Positions 39,560 to 49,451 of a stretch of DNA of 64,000 nt are shown piece after piece (the stretch's first letter is position 1; each line of letters starts with the position of its first letter). The translations under genes were made by a program, and so were the position numbers. The notes below the pieces were generated by a model. It made no database searches. It saw only the letters and a program-made list of their open reading frames with translations, and was not told the DNA's origin. Source of the stretch: Legionella nagasakiensis (GTDB lineage Bacteria > Pseudomonadota > Gammaproteobacteria > Legionellales > Legionellaceae); the NCBI RefSeq assembly GCF_900639915.1, contig NZ_CAAAID010000007.1, positions 1-64,000 on the forward strand. The letters are read 5' to 3'.

Positions 39560-41196
39560 TCATTCTCTGCAAGCATTGCATCGACTTTTTCTTTGTCAAC
39601 CCGCACCATCAGCGGCACAAACTCATTAATGGTATGACTCAACAACGGTGTATCCACTCGGCGCCAAGTCAATGGCTCATCGTTTAAAAACATTTCTACC
39701 GTTGCCGCCATCTGCGGTAATACTGGCTTTAAACACGTCATGAGAACACGAAACAAATTTAAGCCCATCGTACAAATCGCCTGCACTTCGAGAAGACGCG
39801 CGGAGTCTTTAGCCAACACCCATGGTTTATTTGCGTCAATATATTGATTAACGCGATCAGCGCCTTCCATGATAAGACGAATAGCATGAGCATAATCGCG
39901 AGCAACCAAAGCCTCGCTCACTTGATCCTTGACAGTCAATAGTTCCGCATAAAGAGCTGGCTCACTAAGCGAATCAGCCAACGTTTGCGCAAAACGCTTA
40001 TTGATGAATCCGGCACAACGGCTGGCAATGTTGACGACTTTGCCGACCAAGTCCGCATTAACTCGCTGGGTAAAATCCTCGAAATTTAAATCAAGATCAT
40101 CAACCCGGCCGTTGAGTTTGGCCGCAAAATAATAACGTAAATAGTCAGGATGCAAATGCGCCAAATATCTGCGGGCTTCAATAAAGGTTCCTCGTGACTT
40201 TGACATTTTCTGGCCGTTAATGGTTAAAAACCCATGCGTAAAAATCGCCGTAGGAAGACGATGATTGCTACCCGCTAATAAAGCCGGCCAGAACAGCGCG
40301 TGGAAATAAACAATATCCTTACCAACAAAATGATACAGCTCAGCCGAGGAATCTTTATCCCAGAAATCAGCAAAGGAAATGCCTTCTCGCTCGCAGTATG
40401 TTTGGAAACTGGCCATGTACCCGATGGGAGCATCCAGCCATACATAAAAATACTTGTCTTTAGTGCCAGGAATAAGAAAGCCGAAATAGGGTGCATCACG
40501 AGAAATATCCCATTGCTTCAAACCTGCAGCAAACCATTCGTCAAGCTTATTGACCACTTCGGGTTGTAAATGTCCTTGACGTGTCCACTCTTTCAATAAG
40601 GCTTCATAACGCGGTAAATCAAAAAAATAATGCTCGGATTCTTTCTCAATTGGCTTAGCGCCTGAAATAGCAGATACGGCATCAACCAAATCCGTTGGCG
40701 CGTAAGTGGCACCACAGGCTTCACAATTATCACCGTATTGATCAGGCGTATCGCATTTTGGACACTGGCCTTTGACATAACGGTCAGGAAGAAACATATT
40801 TTTTTCCGGATCATAGGCTTGCCGGATGGTTTTTTTCACAATATCGCCTCGGGCTTGCAATTGTGTATAAATTTTTTCGGCAAGCATCCGGTTTTCCAAG
40901 GAGTGCGTCGTATGATAACTATCGTATTCAATGCTAAACGCCGCAAAGTCACGCTCATGGCTTGCTTTCATTTCAGCCGTCAGTGCCTCTGGAGAAACGC
41001 CTAACTGCTCGGCTTTCAACATAATTGGCGTACCATGCGCATCATCGCCACAGACGCTAATACACTGATGACCCAGCATTTTATGGGTCCGAACCCAAAT
41101 ATCGGTTTGGATGTGTTCGACCAAATGCCCCAAATGCAAATGTCCGTTGGCATAAGGAAGAGCGCTGGTAACCAGCATTTTGCGATCTTGTGTCAT
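39556..41196 (-). CDS. metG: methionyl-tRNA synthetase
   Basis: This class I synthetase charges tRNA-Met. From ATG 41196 (a second ATG lies two codons upstream), 546 residues: the HIGH-type motif [17 protein letters not shown] near residue 10-25, the zinc knuckle [18 protein letters not shown], and KMSKSRGTF near residue 332-340, then the anticodon-binding helical domain. It ends at VDAMLAENE, with no C-terminal dimerisation/tRNA-binding domain, unlike the 677-residue E. coli enzyme; a short, probably monomeric form. The frame runs upstream to 41316, but those residues do not resemble the family. Confidence 0.95.
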   Translation of the reverse strand: MTQDRKMLVTSALPYANGHLHLGHLVEHIQTDIWVRTHKMLGHQCISVCGDDAHGTPIMLKAEQLGVSPEALTAEMKASHERDFAAFSIEYDSYHTTHSLENRMLAEKIYTQLQARGDIVKKTIRQAYDPEKNMFLPDRYVKGQCPKCDTPDQYGDNCEACGATYAPTDLVDAVSAISGAKPIEKESEHYFFDLPRYEALLKEWTRQGHLQPEVVNKLDEWFAAGLKQWDISRDAPYFGFLIPGTKDKYFYVWLDAPIGYMASFQTYCEREGISFADFWDKDSSAELYHFVGKDIVYFHALFWPALLAGSNHRLPTAIFTHGFLTINGQKMSKSRGTFIEARRYLAHLHPDYLRYYFAAKLNGRVDDLDLNFEDFTQRVNADLVGKVVNIASRCAGFINKRFAQTLADSLSEPALYAELLTVKDQVSEALVARDYAHAIRLIMEGADRVNQYIDANKPWVLAKDSARLLEVQAICTMGLNLFRVLMTCLKPVLPQMAATVEMFLNDEPLTWRRVDTPLLSHTINEFVPLMVRVDKEKVDAMLAENE

Positions 41197-41359
41197 ATTC
41201 ATCCACGCAATAAAAATAGCAAATTGCAAGATTATAACCCATCCGTGCGGTGATTGCTGTATTATGAGATATAATATCAGGGAAAATGCTTTATACTGTG
41301 CTAATTTTGCCACCATTGTAGCATGGGATGGTTTATAGACGTTGTGTAAACCATCAAGA

Positions 41360-41390
41360 TTCCCCCTTTTTTAAAGGGAGGTTAAGAGCG
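41360..41390. repeat. REP-like palindrome, copy 1 of 3
   Basis: Intergenic palindrome CCCCCTTTTTTAAAGGGAGG followed by TTAAGAGCG, between metG and ubiX. It matches the copies at 43380 and 50131 in sequence and orientation. Confidence 0.6.
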
Positions 41391-41407
41391 ACTAAGAGGA
41401 TATTTAT

Positions 41408-41971
41408 ATGAGCAAACCCCGCCTTATTATTGGCATCAGTGGTTCGTCAGGCATTATTTATGGTGTTCGCCTTTTACAAGTCTTGCAGAATATGGCGGTA
41501 GAAACTCATCTAGTCATCAGTAAAGCAGCGCAGTTAACCAGAGCTTATGAAACCTCGCTGACGGCAGCTGAATTGAAGTCGCTTGCGGACGTCTATCATC
41601 CCTGCACGGATATTGCTGCGTCCATTGCCAGCGGTTCTTTTAAAACATTAGGCATGATTATCGCGCCTTGCTCAATGAAGACGCTAGGAGAAATTACCCA
41701 TGGAATCACCGGTAATCTTCTCACCCGTGCGGCCGATGTCATTCTCAAAGAGCGGCGCCGCTTAGTCTTGATGCCGCGAGAATCTCCTCTGCATCTAGGA
41801 CATTTGCAAAATATGGTAGCGGTCACGCAAATGGGGGGGATCGTTTGCCCGCCTGTACCGGCTTTTTACACTAAACCGGAAAGCATTGATGATTTAATTG
41901 ACAACAGTATCGGCAGGGTACTGGATTTATTTAGTTTAGACCATCCGTTAGCAAAACGTTGGGGGGAATAA
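41408..41971 (+). CDS. ubiX: flavin prenyltransferase UbiX
   Basis: UbiX joins dimethylallyl phosphate to FMN, making the prenyl-FMN cofactor used by decarboxylase UbiD in ubiquinone synthesis. The 187-residue protein has the flavoprotein start IIGISGSSGIIYGVRLLQVL (6-25), the SFKTLGMIIAPCSMKTLGEITHGITGNLLTRAADV block (76-110), and the RRLVLMPRESPLHLGHLQNM signature near 117-136. Together with coq7 it places two ubiquinone-pathway steps in the window. It is followed directly by a terminator. Confidence 0.94.
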   Translation: MSKPRLIIGISGSSGIIYGVRLLQVLQNMAVETHLVISKAAQLTRAYETSLTAAELKSLADVYHPCTDIAASIASGSFKTLGMIIAPCSMKTLGEITHGITGNLLTRAADVILKERRRLVLMPRESPLHLGHLQNMVAVTQMGGIVCPPVPAFYTKPESIDDLIDNSIGRVLDLFSLDHPLAKRWGE

Positions 41972-41998
41972 AAAAACGCGGCCTAAGCCGCGTTTTTC
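41972..41998 (+). terminator. intrinsic terminator of ubiX
   Basis: Just after the ubiX stop, ACGCGGC and GCCGCGT form a perfect 7-bp GC-rich stem with a 4-base loop (CTAA), followed by TTTTT. An A run precedes the stem, so it can also act on the minus-strand gene ending at 42017. Confidence 0.9.
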
Positions 41999-42016
41999 AA
42001 GGAGAATTATTAGCAA

Positions 42017-42559
42017 TTACATGCCATGGCCACTTAAGGTCAAAGGAGAAGCATCAAGCTCGCGTCGAACGTCTTCGACAGGGGGAACTGGACGCAGGCG
42101 AGGAGCTTGAAGTGGAGAAGCGTGGTGAGCATCATCAAACGCTTCTTCTTCATCAGCAACTGCATCAAAACGAGCACGTGCAGCGCCAAGAAGAGTAGCT
42201 GTTCTGCTAGGACTATCTACTAATTCTGCTTCGTCATCCGATTCCGCACTAAGTGCGTCATCGTTTGCTGCAGGGTGGCTGCTGCGAGAGAACTTGCTGG
42301 CAATCCAGCTGGCTGCTTTTACAACGCCATTAGCCAAAGCACCGGCAGCAAAAACAGCAGCGGCAGCAGCGGCAGCAACAACCCCTGTAGCAACGGCAGC
42401 AGCGGCACTACCGAAGACTGCAAAAACAGGAGAAGAAGCCAAGGCAATAATACCGCCGGCGACTAATGCAGGTGGGAAAAATACAACAGCAGCGGCAGCG
42501 GCCAAAGCCAATGCGCTCAGAGCCAACATTTTCCAGTGTTTACGCAAAAAATTTAACAT
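42017..42559 (-). CDS. alanine-rich membrane protein of unknown function
   Basis: A 180-residue protein with a short basic start (MLNFLRKHWK), then a very hydrophobic, alanine-rich stretch (about 11-85) long enough for two or three membrane helices. A cytoplasm- or host-facing tail (90-180) is rich in Asp, Glu, Ser and Pro and ends in LTLSGHGM. The Ala codons are highly repetitive (GCAGC repeats in DNA), so part of the length could vary by slippage. I do not recognise the family. The layout, membrane part plus acidic disordered tail, resembles many unassigned Legionella proteins. A modest Shine-Dalgarno (GAG) precedes the ATG. Confidence 0.5.
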   Translation of the reverse strand: MLNFLRKHWKMLALSALALAAAAAVVFFPPALVAGGIIALASSPVFAVFGSAAAAVATGVVAAAAAAAVFAAGALANGVVKAASWIASKFSRSSHPAANDDALSAESDDEAELVDSPSRTATLLGAARARFDAVADEEEAFDDAHHASPLQAPRLRPVPPVEDVRRELDASPLTLSGHGM

Positions 42560-42669
42560 AATAATTACTCCGTGGGTTAAAAATCCGGGGCAACTATAAC
42601 ATGACTGCCAATTAAAATGAAAGAATTTTATCCAAAGAAATGTAACTTTTTTGTAAAGTTAATATTAAC

Positions 42670-43341
42670 TTATTGATAATAAGTGGGATCTTTGACGTTT
42701 GCTGCTTTAAATCCTTGGGCACGCAACATACAGCTATCACAACGCCCACAAGCAGCACCCTCCTGATTCAATTGATAACAAGACACGGTAAGACTGTAAT
42801 CCACTCCAAGCCGCAAGCCAGCCTGAATAATTTCAGCCTTACTCAAGTCAAGCAAAGGTGCATGAATCGTAAAAGGCTGGTCTTCGACACCTGCTTTGGT
42901 TGCAACATTCGCGAGATGTTGAAATGCCTTAATAAACGCCGGTCGGCAATCAGGATAACCGGAATAATCCACAGCATTAGCGCCAATAAAAATATCATAG
43001 GCACCTACAGCCTCTGCCAACCCTAGTGCTGTGGCAAGGAAAATCGTATTGCGTGCAGGCACATAAGTGATGGGAATCTCGCCATTATCTTGATAATCAG
43101 GCACATCAATACCATGATCCGTCAATGCAGAAGCACCAAATTGGCCAATATCAAAATAAACCACACGATGCTCAAAAACTGCCATGTCTGTCGCTATTCG
43201 CCGCGCTGCAACCAATTCATATTCATGCCTTTGGCCATAATTAAAGCTTAAAGCATAGCAGGTAAACCCTTGCGCCTTAGCCATGGCAAGGCAGGTCGCC
43301 GAATCCAGTCCGCCGGAAAGTAAAATCACTGCTTTTTTCAT
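42670..43341 (-). CDS. queC: 7-cyano-7-deazaguanine synthase QueC
   Basis: QueC makes preQ0, a precursor of the queuosine tRNA modification, using ATP. The 223-residue protein opens with the PP-loop [18 protein letters not shown] (4-21). The zinc-binding cysteines are near the C-terminus ([20 protein letters not shown], about 188-207). Other conserved blocks are [14 protein letters not shown] and [22 protein letters not shown]. It stands alone; a QueD/PTPS-like gene occurs 4 kb away at 47.0 kb but differs from QueD in its active site. Confidence 0.95.
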   Translation of the reverse strand: MKKAVILLSGGLDSATCLAMAKAQGFTCYALSFNYGQRHEYELVAARRIATDMAVFEHRVVYFDIGQFGASALTDHGIDVPDYQDNGEIPITYVPARNTIFLATALGLAEAVGAYDIFIGANAVDYSGYPDCRPAFIKAFQHLANVATKAGVEDQPFTIHAPLLDLSKAEIIQAGLRLGVDYSLTVSCYQLNQEGAACGRCDSCMLRAQGFKAANVKDPTYYQ

Positions 43342-43379
43342 ATAATACTATCAAAAAATTTTATTGCATAAATTATTAA

Positions 43380-43417
43380 CTCCTCCCTTGATTAAAGGAA
43401 GGTTGGAAGGGATTTTT
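43380..43417. repeat. REP-like palindrome, copy 2 of 3
   Basis: Degraded copy between queC and manC: CTCCCTTGATTAAAGGAAGG followed by TTGGAAGGGATTTTT. Same layout and orientation as the other two. Confidence 0.55.
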
Positions 43418-43518
43418 GCAGCTTAAATCCGCTTATTTTAAATACTTTCCACAAAATTTGCTACCTTAAATCAGATGCTGTTAAAATGCTGCGCCATGAA
43501 GTCATTAAATGAAGCCCA

Positions 43519-44964
43519 ATGAACCCCGAACTTTTTCCTGTGATTCTTGCCGGCGGCTCTGGCACCAGATTATGGCCGCTATCTCGTAAAAATTTTCCCA
43601 AACAATTTTTGCGGCTGCAAGGCAAAAACTCTCTCCTGCAACAGACAATGCAAAGAGCCTTGAGCTTGCCGCATCGTACTATTTTGACCGTCAGCAATGA
43701 AGCCCATTATTTTCTTTGTCAAGAACAACTGCAATCCTTTCAGTCCTCAGTAACTTATCTGTTGGAACCCTGTCCTCGTAACACAGCACCAGCGATTGCA
43801 GTGGCTGCTCATTATCTTGTTCGTCATATTAGCCGTCATGCCATGATGCTCATTCTTCCTTCTGATCACTGGATTGCTGATATATTTTCTTGGCAAAAAG
43901 CCATGTTGCAAGGAGTTGAGGTCGCTGCTTCTGAGCCGGTCTTGGTGACGTTTGGGATCAAACCAAGCAGTGCAAAAACAGGTTATGGATACATCGAAGT
44001 AATCCCTTCGGAATCAAAAAAATCGATGCTGGTTCAAAGTTTTCATGAAAAACCGGATATGAAAACGGCTGAAGAATTTCTTGCCAAAGGCTATTACTAC
44101 TGGAACAGCGGTATGTTTGTTTGTCGTGCTCAAACCTATCTAAACGAATTACAACGGCATGCGCCTGACATTTTTCAAGCCAGTGAAGAAGCGTTTCTGG
44201 CCGGCCAACATGGCCATGACTATCTTCGTTTAGACGCGGAAACCTTTGCTCAATGCCGCAATGAATCTATTGATTATGCGGTTATGGAAAAAACCAGCAA
44301 CGCCGTTATGATTCCAACCAATATTCAATGGAGCGACCTTGGCTGCTGGAGCGCCGTTGCCGAAGCAAACCAATTGGATGAGCATGGCAATGCACTTCAT
44401 GGTAAAGTAATCGCCAAAGACAGCCACAATTGTCTAATCAGCAGCGAAGATACTTTGGTAACAACGCTTGGAATTCAGGATCAAATTATTGTTGCAACCA
44501 CGGATGCGATCCTTGTCGCAGATAAACGCTACTCTCAGCAGGTTAAAGATATCGTTCAGGCGCTTGGAGAAAATCATGCGCAACTTGCTGATGAACACTT
44601 ACGAGTCATGCGTCCCTGGGGGTACTATGAAATCTTGGCTGAAGGGCCCGCATTCAAAGTCAAACGACTTATGGTAAAACCAGGAGCCAAACTGTCTTTA
44701 CAAATGCATGAACATCGTGCCGAACATTGGGTCATTGTCGGCGGCACGGCTGAAGTCATTAACGATGAACAAACCATGGAACTTACGGTAAATCAATCCA
44801 CTTATATTCCCCAGAAAACTCGCCATCGTCTAAGTAACCCCGGGCATGAAGCTTTATATGTTATCGAAGTGCAAAGTGGCCATTATCTGGGTGAAGATGA
44901 CATCATACGCTTTGATGATGTGTATCAACGAGAAACGTCATTTATATCAAACCAAAACTCTTAA
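43519..44964 (+). CDS. manC: mannose-1-phosphate guanylyltransferase / mannose-6-phosphate isomerase
   Basis: This two-domain enzyme makes GDP-mannose for surface polysaccharide. The N-terminal nucleotidyltransferase carries VILAGGSGTRLWPLSRKNFPKQF (residues 8-30), LILPSDHWI near 112 and the FHEKPD block around 174. The C-terminal cupin (about 365-470) has the phosphomannose-isomerase pattern RPWGYYEIL ... KVKRLMVKPGAKLSLQMHEHRAEHWVIVGGTAEV. At 481 residues it has the usual type II length (ManC/AlgA/CpsB). No other sugar-nucleotide genes adjoin it, so its pathway partners lie elsewhere. Confidence 0.94.
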   Translation: MNPELFPVILAGGSGTRLWPLSRKNFPKQFLRLQGKNSLLQQTMQRALSLPHRTILTVSNEAHYFLCQEQLQSFQSSVTYLLEPCPRNTAPAIAVAAHYLVRHISRHAMMLILPSDHWIADIFSWQKAMLQGVEVAASEPVLVTFGIKPSSAKTGYGYIEVIPSESKKSMLVQSFHEKPDMKTAEEFLAKGYYYWNSGMFVCRAQTYLNELQRHAPDIFQASEEAFLAGQHGHDYLRLDAETFAQCRNESIDYAVMEKTSNAVMIPTNIQWSDLGCWSAVAEANQLDEHGNALHGKVIAKDSHNCLISSEDTLVTTLGIQDQIIVATTDAILVADKRYSQQVKDIVQALGENHAQLADEHLRVMRPWGYYEILAEGPAFKVKRLMVKPGAKLSLQMHEHRAEHWVIVGGTAEVINDEQTMELTVNQSTYIPQKTRHRLSNPGHEALYVIEVQSGHYLGEDDIIRFDDVYQRETSFISNQNS

Positions 44965-45124
44965 CGTGCCTGCTTTAACAAGTAAAGCAATTGTAAATAA
45001 TCTTGCAATTCTGTAAAGATAGTTCGCCCTCTCTTGTTTATCAAAACCATGATATGTTATAAAATAATACATATTGTTCCGAAAAAATATATGCTTTGCC
45101 TGATTTTTTAACCGAGGTAACGTT

Positions 45125-46993
45125 ATGTCCATAAGCAGCATTTTGCGACACACTTCATTCAGCACACTTGATGAAGCCGACCAAGATGCTGTGCGTCAAT
45201 TATTTAATGATGTTTATCAAAAAGAACAAACAATGACGCTGGATATACTTGAACTATTTAAACATCGGCAATTTCTATCCACCTCTCTTGAGCTTTATAG
45301 CAAAAAGCTAGCACGCACCAACCCTGCAAGCTTTAAGTTTTTAAGTAAAGAACAACGGATTGTTCTTGAAGAAGAACTTTTGTTTACGTTTTATCTTTTA
45401 TCAGCCCAATATCGATTGGATGAAGCGGAGTCGCGACGACAAAATTTGCAACAACGAAGTGAGCAAATCAAGCATTGTGCCAAATTGATCAATCAACTGC
45501 GGCAAAGCAGTTTGAAAACAACACCGGAAACTCTATTAAACAGCGCCATTGATGATTCAGAAAAACATTTAAAATACTTAGGATTAACCATTGCAGGCCC
45601 GTTTGTTGCCGAGAGAGTTGTAGAATTCAGCGGTGGAAAAACGGGCGTCATCAAAGGCTGGATGGGTGATATCAATGAGCGACGCCTTTACTGGGTATGG
45701 GGCGGAGGATTACTTAGCAGTGTTATTGGCCTTATGCCCGATCATATTGGTCATAAAGATTCGGCACAGCAAGCATTGAATGCACCTGCGCCTGTATTGG
45801 GCTATGCCAGCTGGATTCTTTATTATGCCCGCTTCGGAATCGAGCTATTCTTGCTCCTGAAACACACCATTAAAGGCCCATGGATGAGCAAGGCAGAAAA
45901 ACAAATTCCTGCCTGGGAGCGCTTCAAAACACAGTGGCAGCAGCGAAAATTCATGTTGCTGAATGACGCCGTCTGGGCAACCGTTAATCTGGTCACTTTC
46001 TTCTGGTTAAACGGTAGCGGCATGCTGGGCTATTGGGGCAACGTCATCACTGCAGGCCTATTATTGATAGATGCCTCTCTGAATTTATGGCGATTTTATG
46101 AAGAAACCACTCAGCATAACGAAGAATTGGCCCGTTATGCTCGTGACATAGAGGCTCTTCATGCAAAACTGCGTGATGAAGATGAAAAAAATGCAGAAGC
46201 CCGTCGTTTATTACAGCGTCAAATTGCATCGCTGGAAAAGACGCAGCAACAATGTGAATTTGATTGGAAATATAAAAAATACAAACTGATAAACGACGTT
46301 ACCTATGCCTTGGCCATTATTGTGGCATTCAGTGTGGTTTGCTGCTTTTTCTTCCCCCCGGCTGCCATTGCACCTGCTTCAGCTTTAATCCTTGGCGTTG
46401 CCGGTGCCGCGCTTTGTTTTGGTTTAACCCTTGGCTATGCGGCTGTTTCCGGCGGGATTGACATTGCCAAATCCCGTACCACCGGAAAACTGGCCCTTGC
46501 GGAATGCAAAACGTTACTAGAACTTTTTAATGAAAGTGATAACGAGTTTGAAAAAAAACAATTATATCTGGATATGAAACAGTTGATGGCAGAAACGGAT
46601 TATCAAGAAAGACTCATTCGCTTTCAAAAAATCAGTCTGGTTCGCTCCGTGCTGATTGATGCCATGCTTCCAGCATTGATGTTTGTCTCGCTGATGTTCA
46701 TGCCGTTGGGAATAGGAATTGGTGTGATTGCCGCCGGGATGGCGTTAGCTGTTTTGTCGCGCATCATTCTCAAACGCTTTGAACCGAAAGAAAAAGCATT
46801 GCCTGAATTTGATGAAGAAGATTATCAGCAATTTGCAAGCAATCCTGTACTGGCTCATTTTAACAAGGACGATGATGCCAAGAAACCAGGATTCTTCGAA
46901 GCAAGTAAACAGCAAAGCAAAGACGGTTATAAACCAGTATCGCAAACACCAGAGGAGAGCGAACCCCTGATACTGCAAAGCGGTGAAATTTAG
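45125..46993 (+). CDS. 622-residue membrane and coiled-coil protein, paralogue of the 52.9-kb gene
   Basis: Residues 1-150 are helical and charged. A first membrane cluster (about 190-330) contains ASWILYYARFGIELFLLLKHT, LLNDAVWATVNLVTFFWLN and NVITAGLLLIDASLNLWRF. A coiled coil follows (about 335-375; ALHAKLRDEDEKNAEARRLL). A second membrane cluster (about 390-450) and a third (about 515-560) precede an acidic tail. The block from ARFGIELF to LWRFYEE matches ARFAINIG to LLFYRRWL in the gene at 52.9 kb, so the two share an origin. I recognise no known domain. The length, isolation and glutamate-rich C-terminus (PEESEPLILQSGEI) would suit a type IV effector, but that is inference. Confidence 0.6.
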   Translation: MSISSILRHTSFSTLDEADQDAVRQLFNDVYQKEQTMTLDILELFKHRQFLSTSLELYSKKLARTNPASFKFLSKEQRIVLEEELLFTFYLLSAQYRLDEAESRRQNLQQRSEQIKHCAKLINQLRQSSLKTTPETLLNSAIDDSEKHLKYLGLTIAGPFVAERVVEFSGGKTGVIKGWMGDINERRLYWVWGGGLLSSVIGLMPDHIGHKDSAQQALNAPAPVLGYASWILYYARFGIELFLLLKHTIKGPWMSKAEKQIPAWERFKTQWQQRKFMLLNDAVWATVNLVTFFWLNGSGMLGYWGNVITAGLLLIDASLNLWRFYEETTQHNEELARYARDIEALHAKLRDEDEKNAEARRLLQRQIASLEKTQQQCEFDWKYKKYKLINDVTYALAIIVAFSVVCCFFFPPAAIAPASALILGVAGAALCFGLTLGYAAVSGGIDIAKSRTTGKLALAECKTLLELFNESDNEFEKKQLYLDMKQLMAETDYQERLIRFQKISLVRSVLIDAMLPALMFVSLMFMPLGIGIGVIAAGMALAVLSRIILKRFEPKEKALPEFDEEDYQQFASNPVLAHFNKDDDAKKPGFFEASKQQSKDGYKPVSQTPEESEPLILQSGEI

Positions 46994-47001
46994 AATATTT
47001 T

Positions 47002-47496
47002 TTATCGCTGCCAGGCATGGCTGGCAGATTGGCCTGGTGCTGAAAAAACCTTTACCACAATACGCTCAATACGATGACGTTTCAATTCACCTTCATCTTT
47101 AACCAACTCATTGACAAACCACCGCGATAATTCCTCGACGGTAATATTAGTCAGAGGCATTAATGTAACATCTTCCTTCAGAAATGGTATTTTTTTATGA
47201 TTAAACGTAAAATAATAATAAGTATCATCTTCGTCATACTGTAAGAAAGGTGAATACTTTGGCATAAGAAAAGTTTGATTTAAATGCCTGCATAGAGCAT
47301 GAATACGCTCCTTGTAATAACGATAATCAAACGTCATCCCATTCTCTTCTACCCAAGTTGTTAACGCCAAATAAACACCGTATTGATGGCCATGCAACGG
47401 CTCACGTTCCGTTGCCGAAAAAATGGTGGTATGGCCTGCAGAAAACTTCATTGATTCTTTTTGCAATTCTACTGTCGTCAAATATTTATCCATCAT
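47002..47496 (-). CDS. 6-pyruvoyl-tetrahydropterin synthase/QueD-like protein
   Basis: A 164-residue member of the PTPS/QueD superfamily. The zinc histidines are present as His22 in SAGHTT and His35, His37 in LHGHQYG. The catalytic cysteine that sits just before the HGH motif in QueD and classical PTPS is missing; the stretch reads ATEREPLHGH, with glutamates at 30 and 32 instead, which recalls the Glu-type PTPS-III variants. The Glu of the family's C-terminal end is not obvious. Its neighbours, a MidA-type methyltransferase (one-base overlap) and a pteridine reductase, favour a pterin rather than a queuosine role. The exact reaction is not certain. Confidence 0.75.
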   Translation of the reverse strand: MMDKYLTTVELQKESMKFSAGHTTIFSATEREPLHGHQYGVYLALTTWVEENGMTFDYRYYKERIHALCRHLNQTFLMPKYSPFLQYDEDDTYYYFTFNHKKIPFLKEDVTLMPLTNITVEELSRWFVNELVKDEGELKRHRIERIVVKVFSAPGQSASHAWQR

Positions 47497-48608
47497 TACA
47501 AGCTCGCCCGTTTATCATGCAATTGAAAACCACGCAATGACGCTTCAAAGTCTTTCGTTAATGCCAATACTTTAAACAGCTCGCCCATTTCGTTAGCCTG
47601 AACCAACTGTTTTACCGCTTGTTGTTCTTGTATTCGTTCTCCCTCACGCTCAATCGCCGCCAGCAAGTTTAGTAAATCATTAGCCAACAAAAAGGAAGCT
47701 TGATTAGTGAAACCCCCGACGTGGAAACCAGCATTATAGGCTGCTTCAGCGACGTGCGTAAAATCCACGTGGGCGGTGATGTCTTCTTCGCCAGGATGAG
47801 CCAGTGGATTGGGATGAGACTGATGATAATAATGACACATTAAGGTGCCCGTACAACGTTCCGGATGATAATACTCATGACGAGGAAAGCCATAATCAAT
47901 AATAAAAAAAGCTCCTCTTATCAACATGTTAAAACATTGCTGCAACCAATCATCAATAAATAAATTAGCTTCTGATTGATAAGGGCATAAGTCAGGCGAT
48001 AAAATGGAGTTCACGTGCTGAATTAGACGACGATCGCTGCAAGGCTTGAATACCTCCGTGAGCTCACCTTGTTGGTTCACGGTTATATAGCTTTCCAGCA
48101 ACCCCTCTTTGGTCTGTGTAAAACGATGAACTGGCATGGCATCCAGTACTTCATTGGCAATCATTACCCCTTCAACAGGTTCTTGTGGCCAACAAGACCA
48201 CCATCGTACTTTGTTCGCTAAATGCGGAATACACTGCTTAACAAGCGCTTCCTGCCTATGCCGCAAGTTACTGCTCACTTCGAGAATATGATATTCCTCT
48301 GGCAGGCAACCCAGTTGCTCAAGCCGCATTAAAACATCAACACACAATTTCCCGGAACCTGCGCCAAATTCAAACACAACAGGATAATTTAACGCACAAA
48401 GCACTTGCTGGCACTGGTTAGCCAGAGTTTTTCCAAACAAAGAAGTTAATTCAGGAGCGGTTATAAAATCACCCTTGGAACCAAATTTTTGCAAACCAGA
48501 GCTATAATAGCCAAACTGCGGAGCATAGAGAGCCTGATGCATAAATTCAACAAAAGGCATATCCCCTTTGATGCTTAATTGCTTATAAATGAGTTCAATT
48601 AGATTCAT
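47496..48608 (-). CDS. MidA/NDUFAF7-type SAM-dependent methyltransferase
   Basis: A 370-residue protein of the COG1565 (DUF185) family. The N-terminal MPFVEFMHQALYAPQFGYYSS and KFGSKGDFITAPELTSLFG blocks are diagnostic, and the SAM-binding motif I is FEFGAGSGKLCVDVLMRL, near residues 80-97. Eukaryotic NDUFAF7 dimethylates an arginine of complex I subunit NDUFS2; the bacterial substrate is unknown. The stop overlaps the PTPS-like start by one base (TAATG). The divergent pteridine reductase starts 77 bp upstream. The family assignment is firm, the substrate open. Confidence 0.85.
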   Translation of the reverse strand: MNLIELIYKQLSIKGDMPFVEFMHQALYAPQFGYYSSGLQKFGSKGDFITAPELTSLFGKTLANQCQQVLCALNYPVVFEFGAGSGKLCVDVLMRLEQLGCLPEEYHILEVSSNLRHRQEALVKQCIPHLANKVRWWSCWPQEPVEGVMIANEVLDAMPVHRFTQTKEGLLESYITVNQQGELTEVFKPCSDRRLIQHVNSILSPDLCPYQSEANLFIDDWLQQCFNMLIRGAFFIIDYGFPRHEYYHPERCTGTLMCHYYHQSHPNPLAHPGEEDITAHVDFTHVAEAAYNAGFHVGGFTNQASFLLANDLLNLLAAIEREGERIQEQQAVKQLVQANEMGELFKVLALTKDFEASLRGFQLHDKRASL

Positions 48609-48685
48609 AACTTAGTAAGGCATTAGGGCGAATAACTCTGCCCGATATTGCATAATAATACCGCATTTTTAATAAGGAATATACC

Positions 48686-49435
48686 GTGAAACAAACAAAC
48701 CACGCAGCACCGGTAGCACTGATTACAGGTGCTGCACGTCGAATCGGCGCATCCATTGCTTGGCACTTACAACAAGCAGGGTTTCGTGTCATTGTTCATT
48801 TTAATCGCTCCCAAAAAGAAGCAGATGCTTTAGTGCAAAAAATGAATCAAGATAAACCTGAAAGCGCACGAGCACTAAATGGAGATTTGACCATAAAAGA
48901 GGTCTGTTATCAGCTTGTTACCGAAGCAGCGAACTGGGCAAAGCGCTTGGATTTATTGGTCAATAATGCGTCCGTTTTCAAGCGGACTGATTTTTCCAAT
49001 CTGGTTGAAGACGACTGGGATAATCTTTTTAATACCAATGTCAGAGCACCTTTCTGGTTAAGCCATGCTTCCAGGCCATATCTGACTAAACAGAAAGGCT
49101 GTATCATCAACATGACTGACATACATACAGACAAGCCCTTAAAAGATTATGCCATATATTGCCAATCAAAAGCGGCTCTGGCAATGCAAACCAAAGCGCT
49201 GGCACGTGAATTTGCCCCATCCATTCGTGTTAATGCCATCGCCCCTGGTGCTATCGCCTGGCCTGAAGGTAACAATACACTAAGTAATATTGTGCGGGAA
49301 AAAATCATTGCCCAAACGCCTCTGCATACTCACGGAAATCCAATAGTTATCGCACAAGCAGTTTTAGCCCTTGTCAAAAATCCATTTATCACCGGCGAAA
49401 CGTTGCATGTAGATGGCGGGCGCAGATTAATTTAA
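48686..49435 (+). CDS. pteridine reductase (short-chain dehydrogenase)
   Basis: A 249-residue SDR enzyme. The NADPH-binding motif is TGAARRIGASIAWHLQ (15-30), with the basic TG-x3-R-x-G form used by PTR1-type reductases in place of the standard TG-x3-G-x-G. It has NNASVFKR near 93 and the Tyr-x3-Lys catalytic pair in YAIYCQSKAALAM. The end NPFITGETLHVDGGRRLI is typical of the family. Such enzymes (PTR1, FolM) reduce dihydropterin or dihydromonapterin to the tetrahydro form. It is divergent from the methyltransferase and PTPS-like pair. FabG-type function is possible but the R-x-G motif argues against it. Confidence 0.85.
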   Translation: MKQTNHAAPVALITGAARRIGASIAWHLQQAGFRVIVHFNRSQKEADALVQKMNQDKPESARALNGDLTIKEVCYQLVTEAANWAKRLDLLVNNASVFKRTDFSNLVEDDWDNLFNTNVRAPFWLSHASRPYLTKQKGCIINMTDIHTDKPLKDYAIYCQSKAALAMQTKALAREFAPSIRVNAIAPGAIAWPEGNNTLSNIVREKIIAQTPLHTHGNPIVIAQAVLALVKNPFITGETLHVDGGRRLI

Positions 49436-49451
49436 TGTACGATAACAAGAA

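Noticed and set aside
45125-46993. Ion channel or secretion-system component for the 622-residue protein
   Set aside because: Only generic hydrophobic and coiled-coil features are visible; no diagnostic motif.
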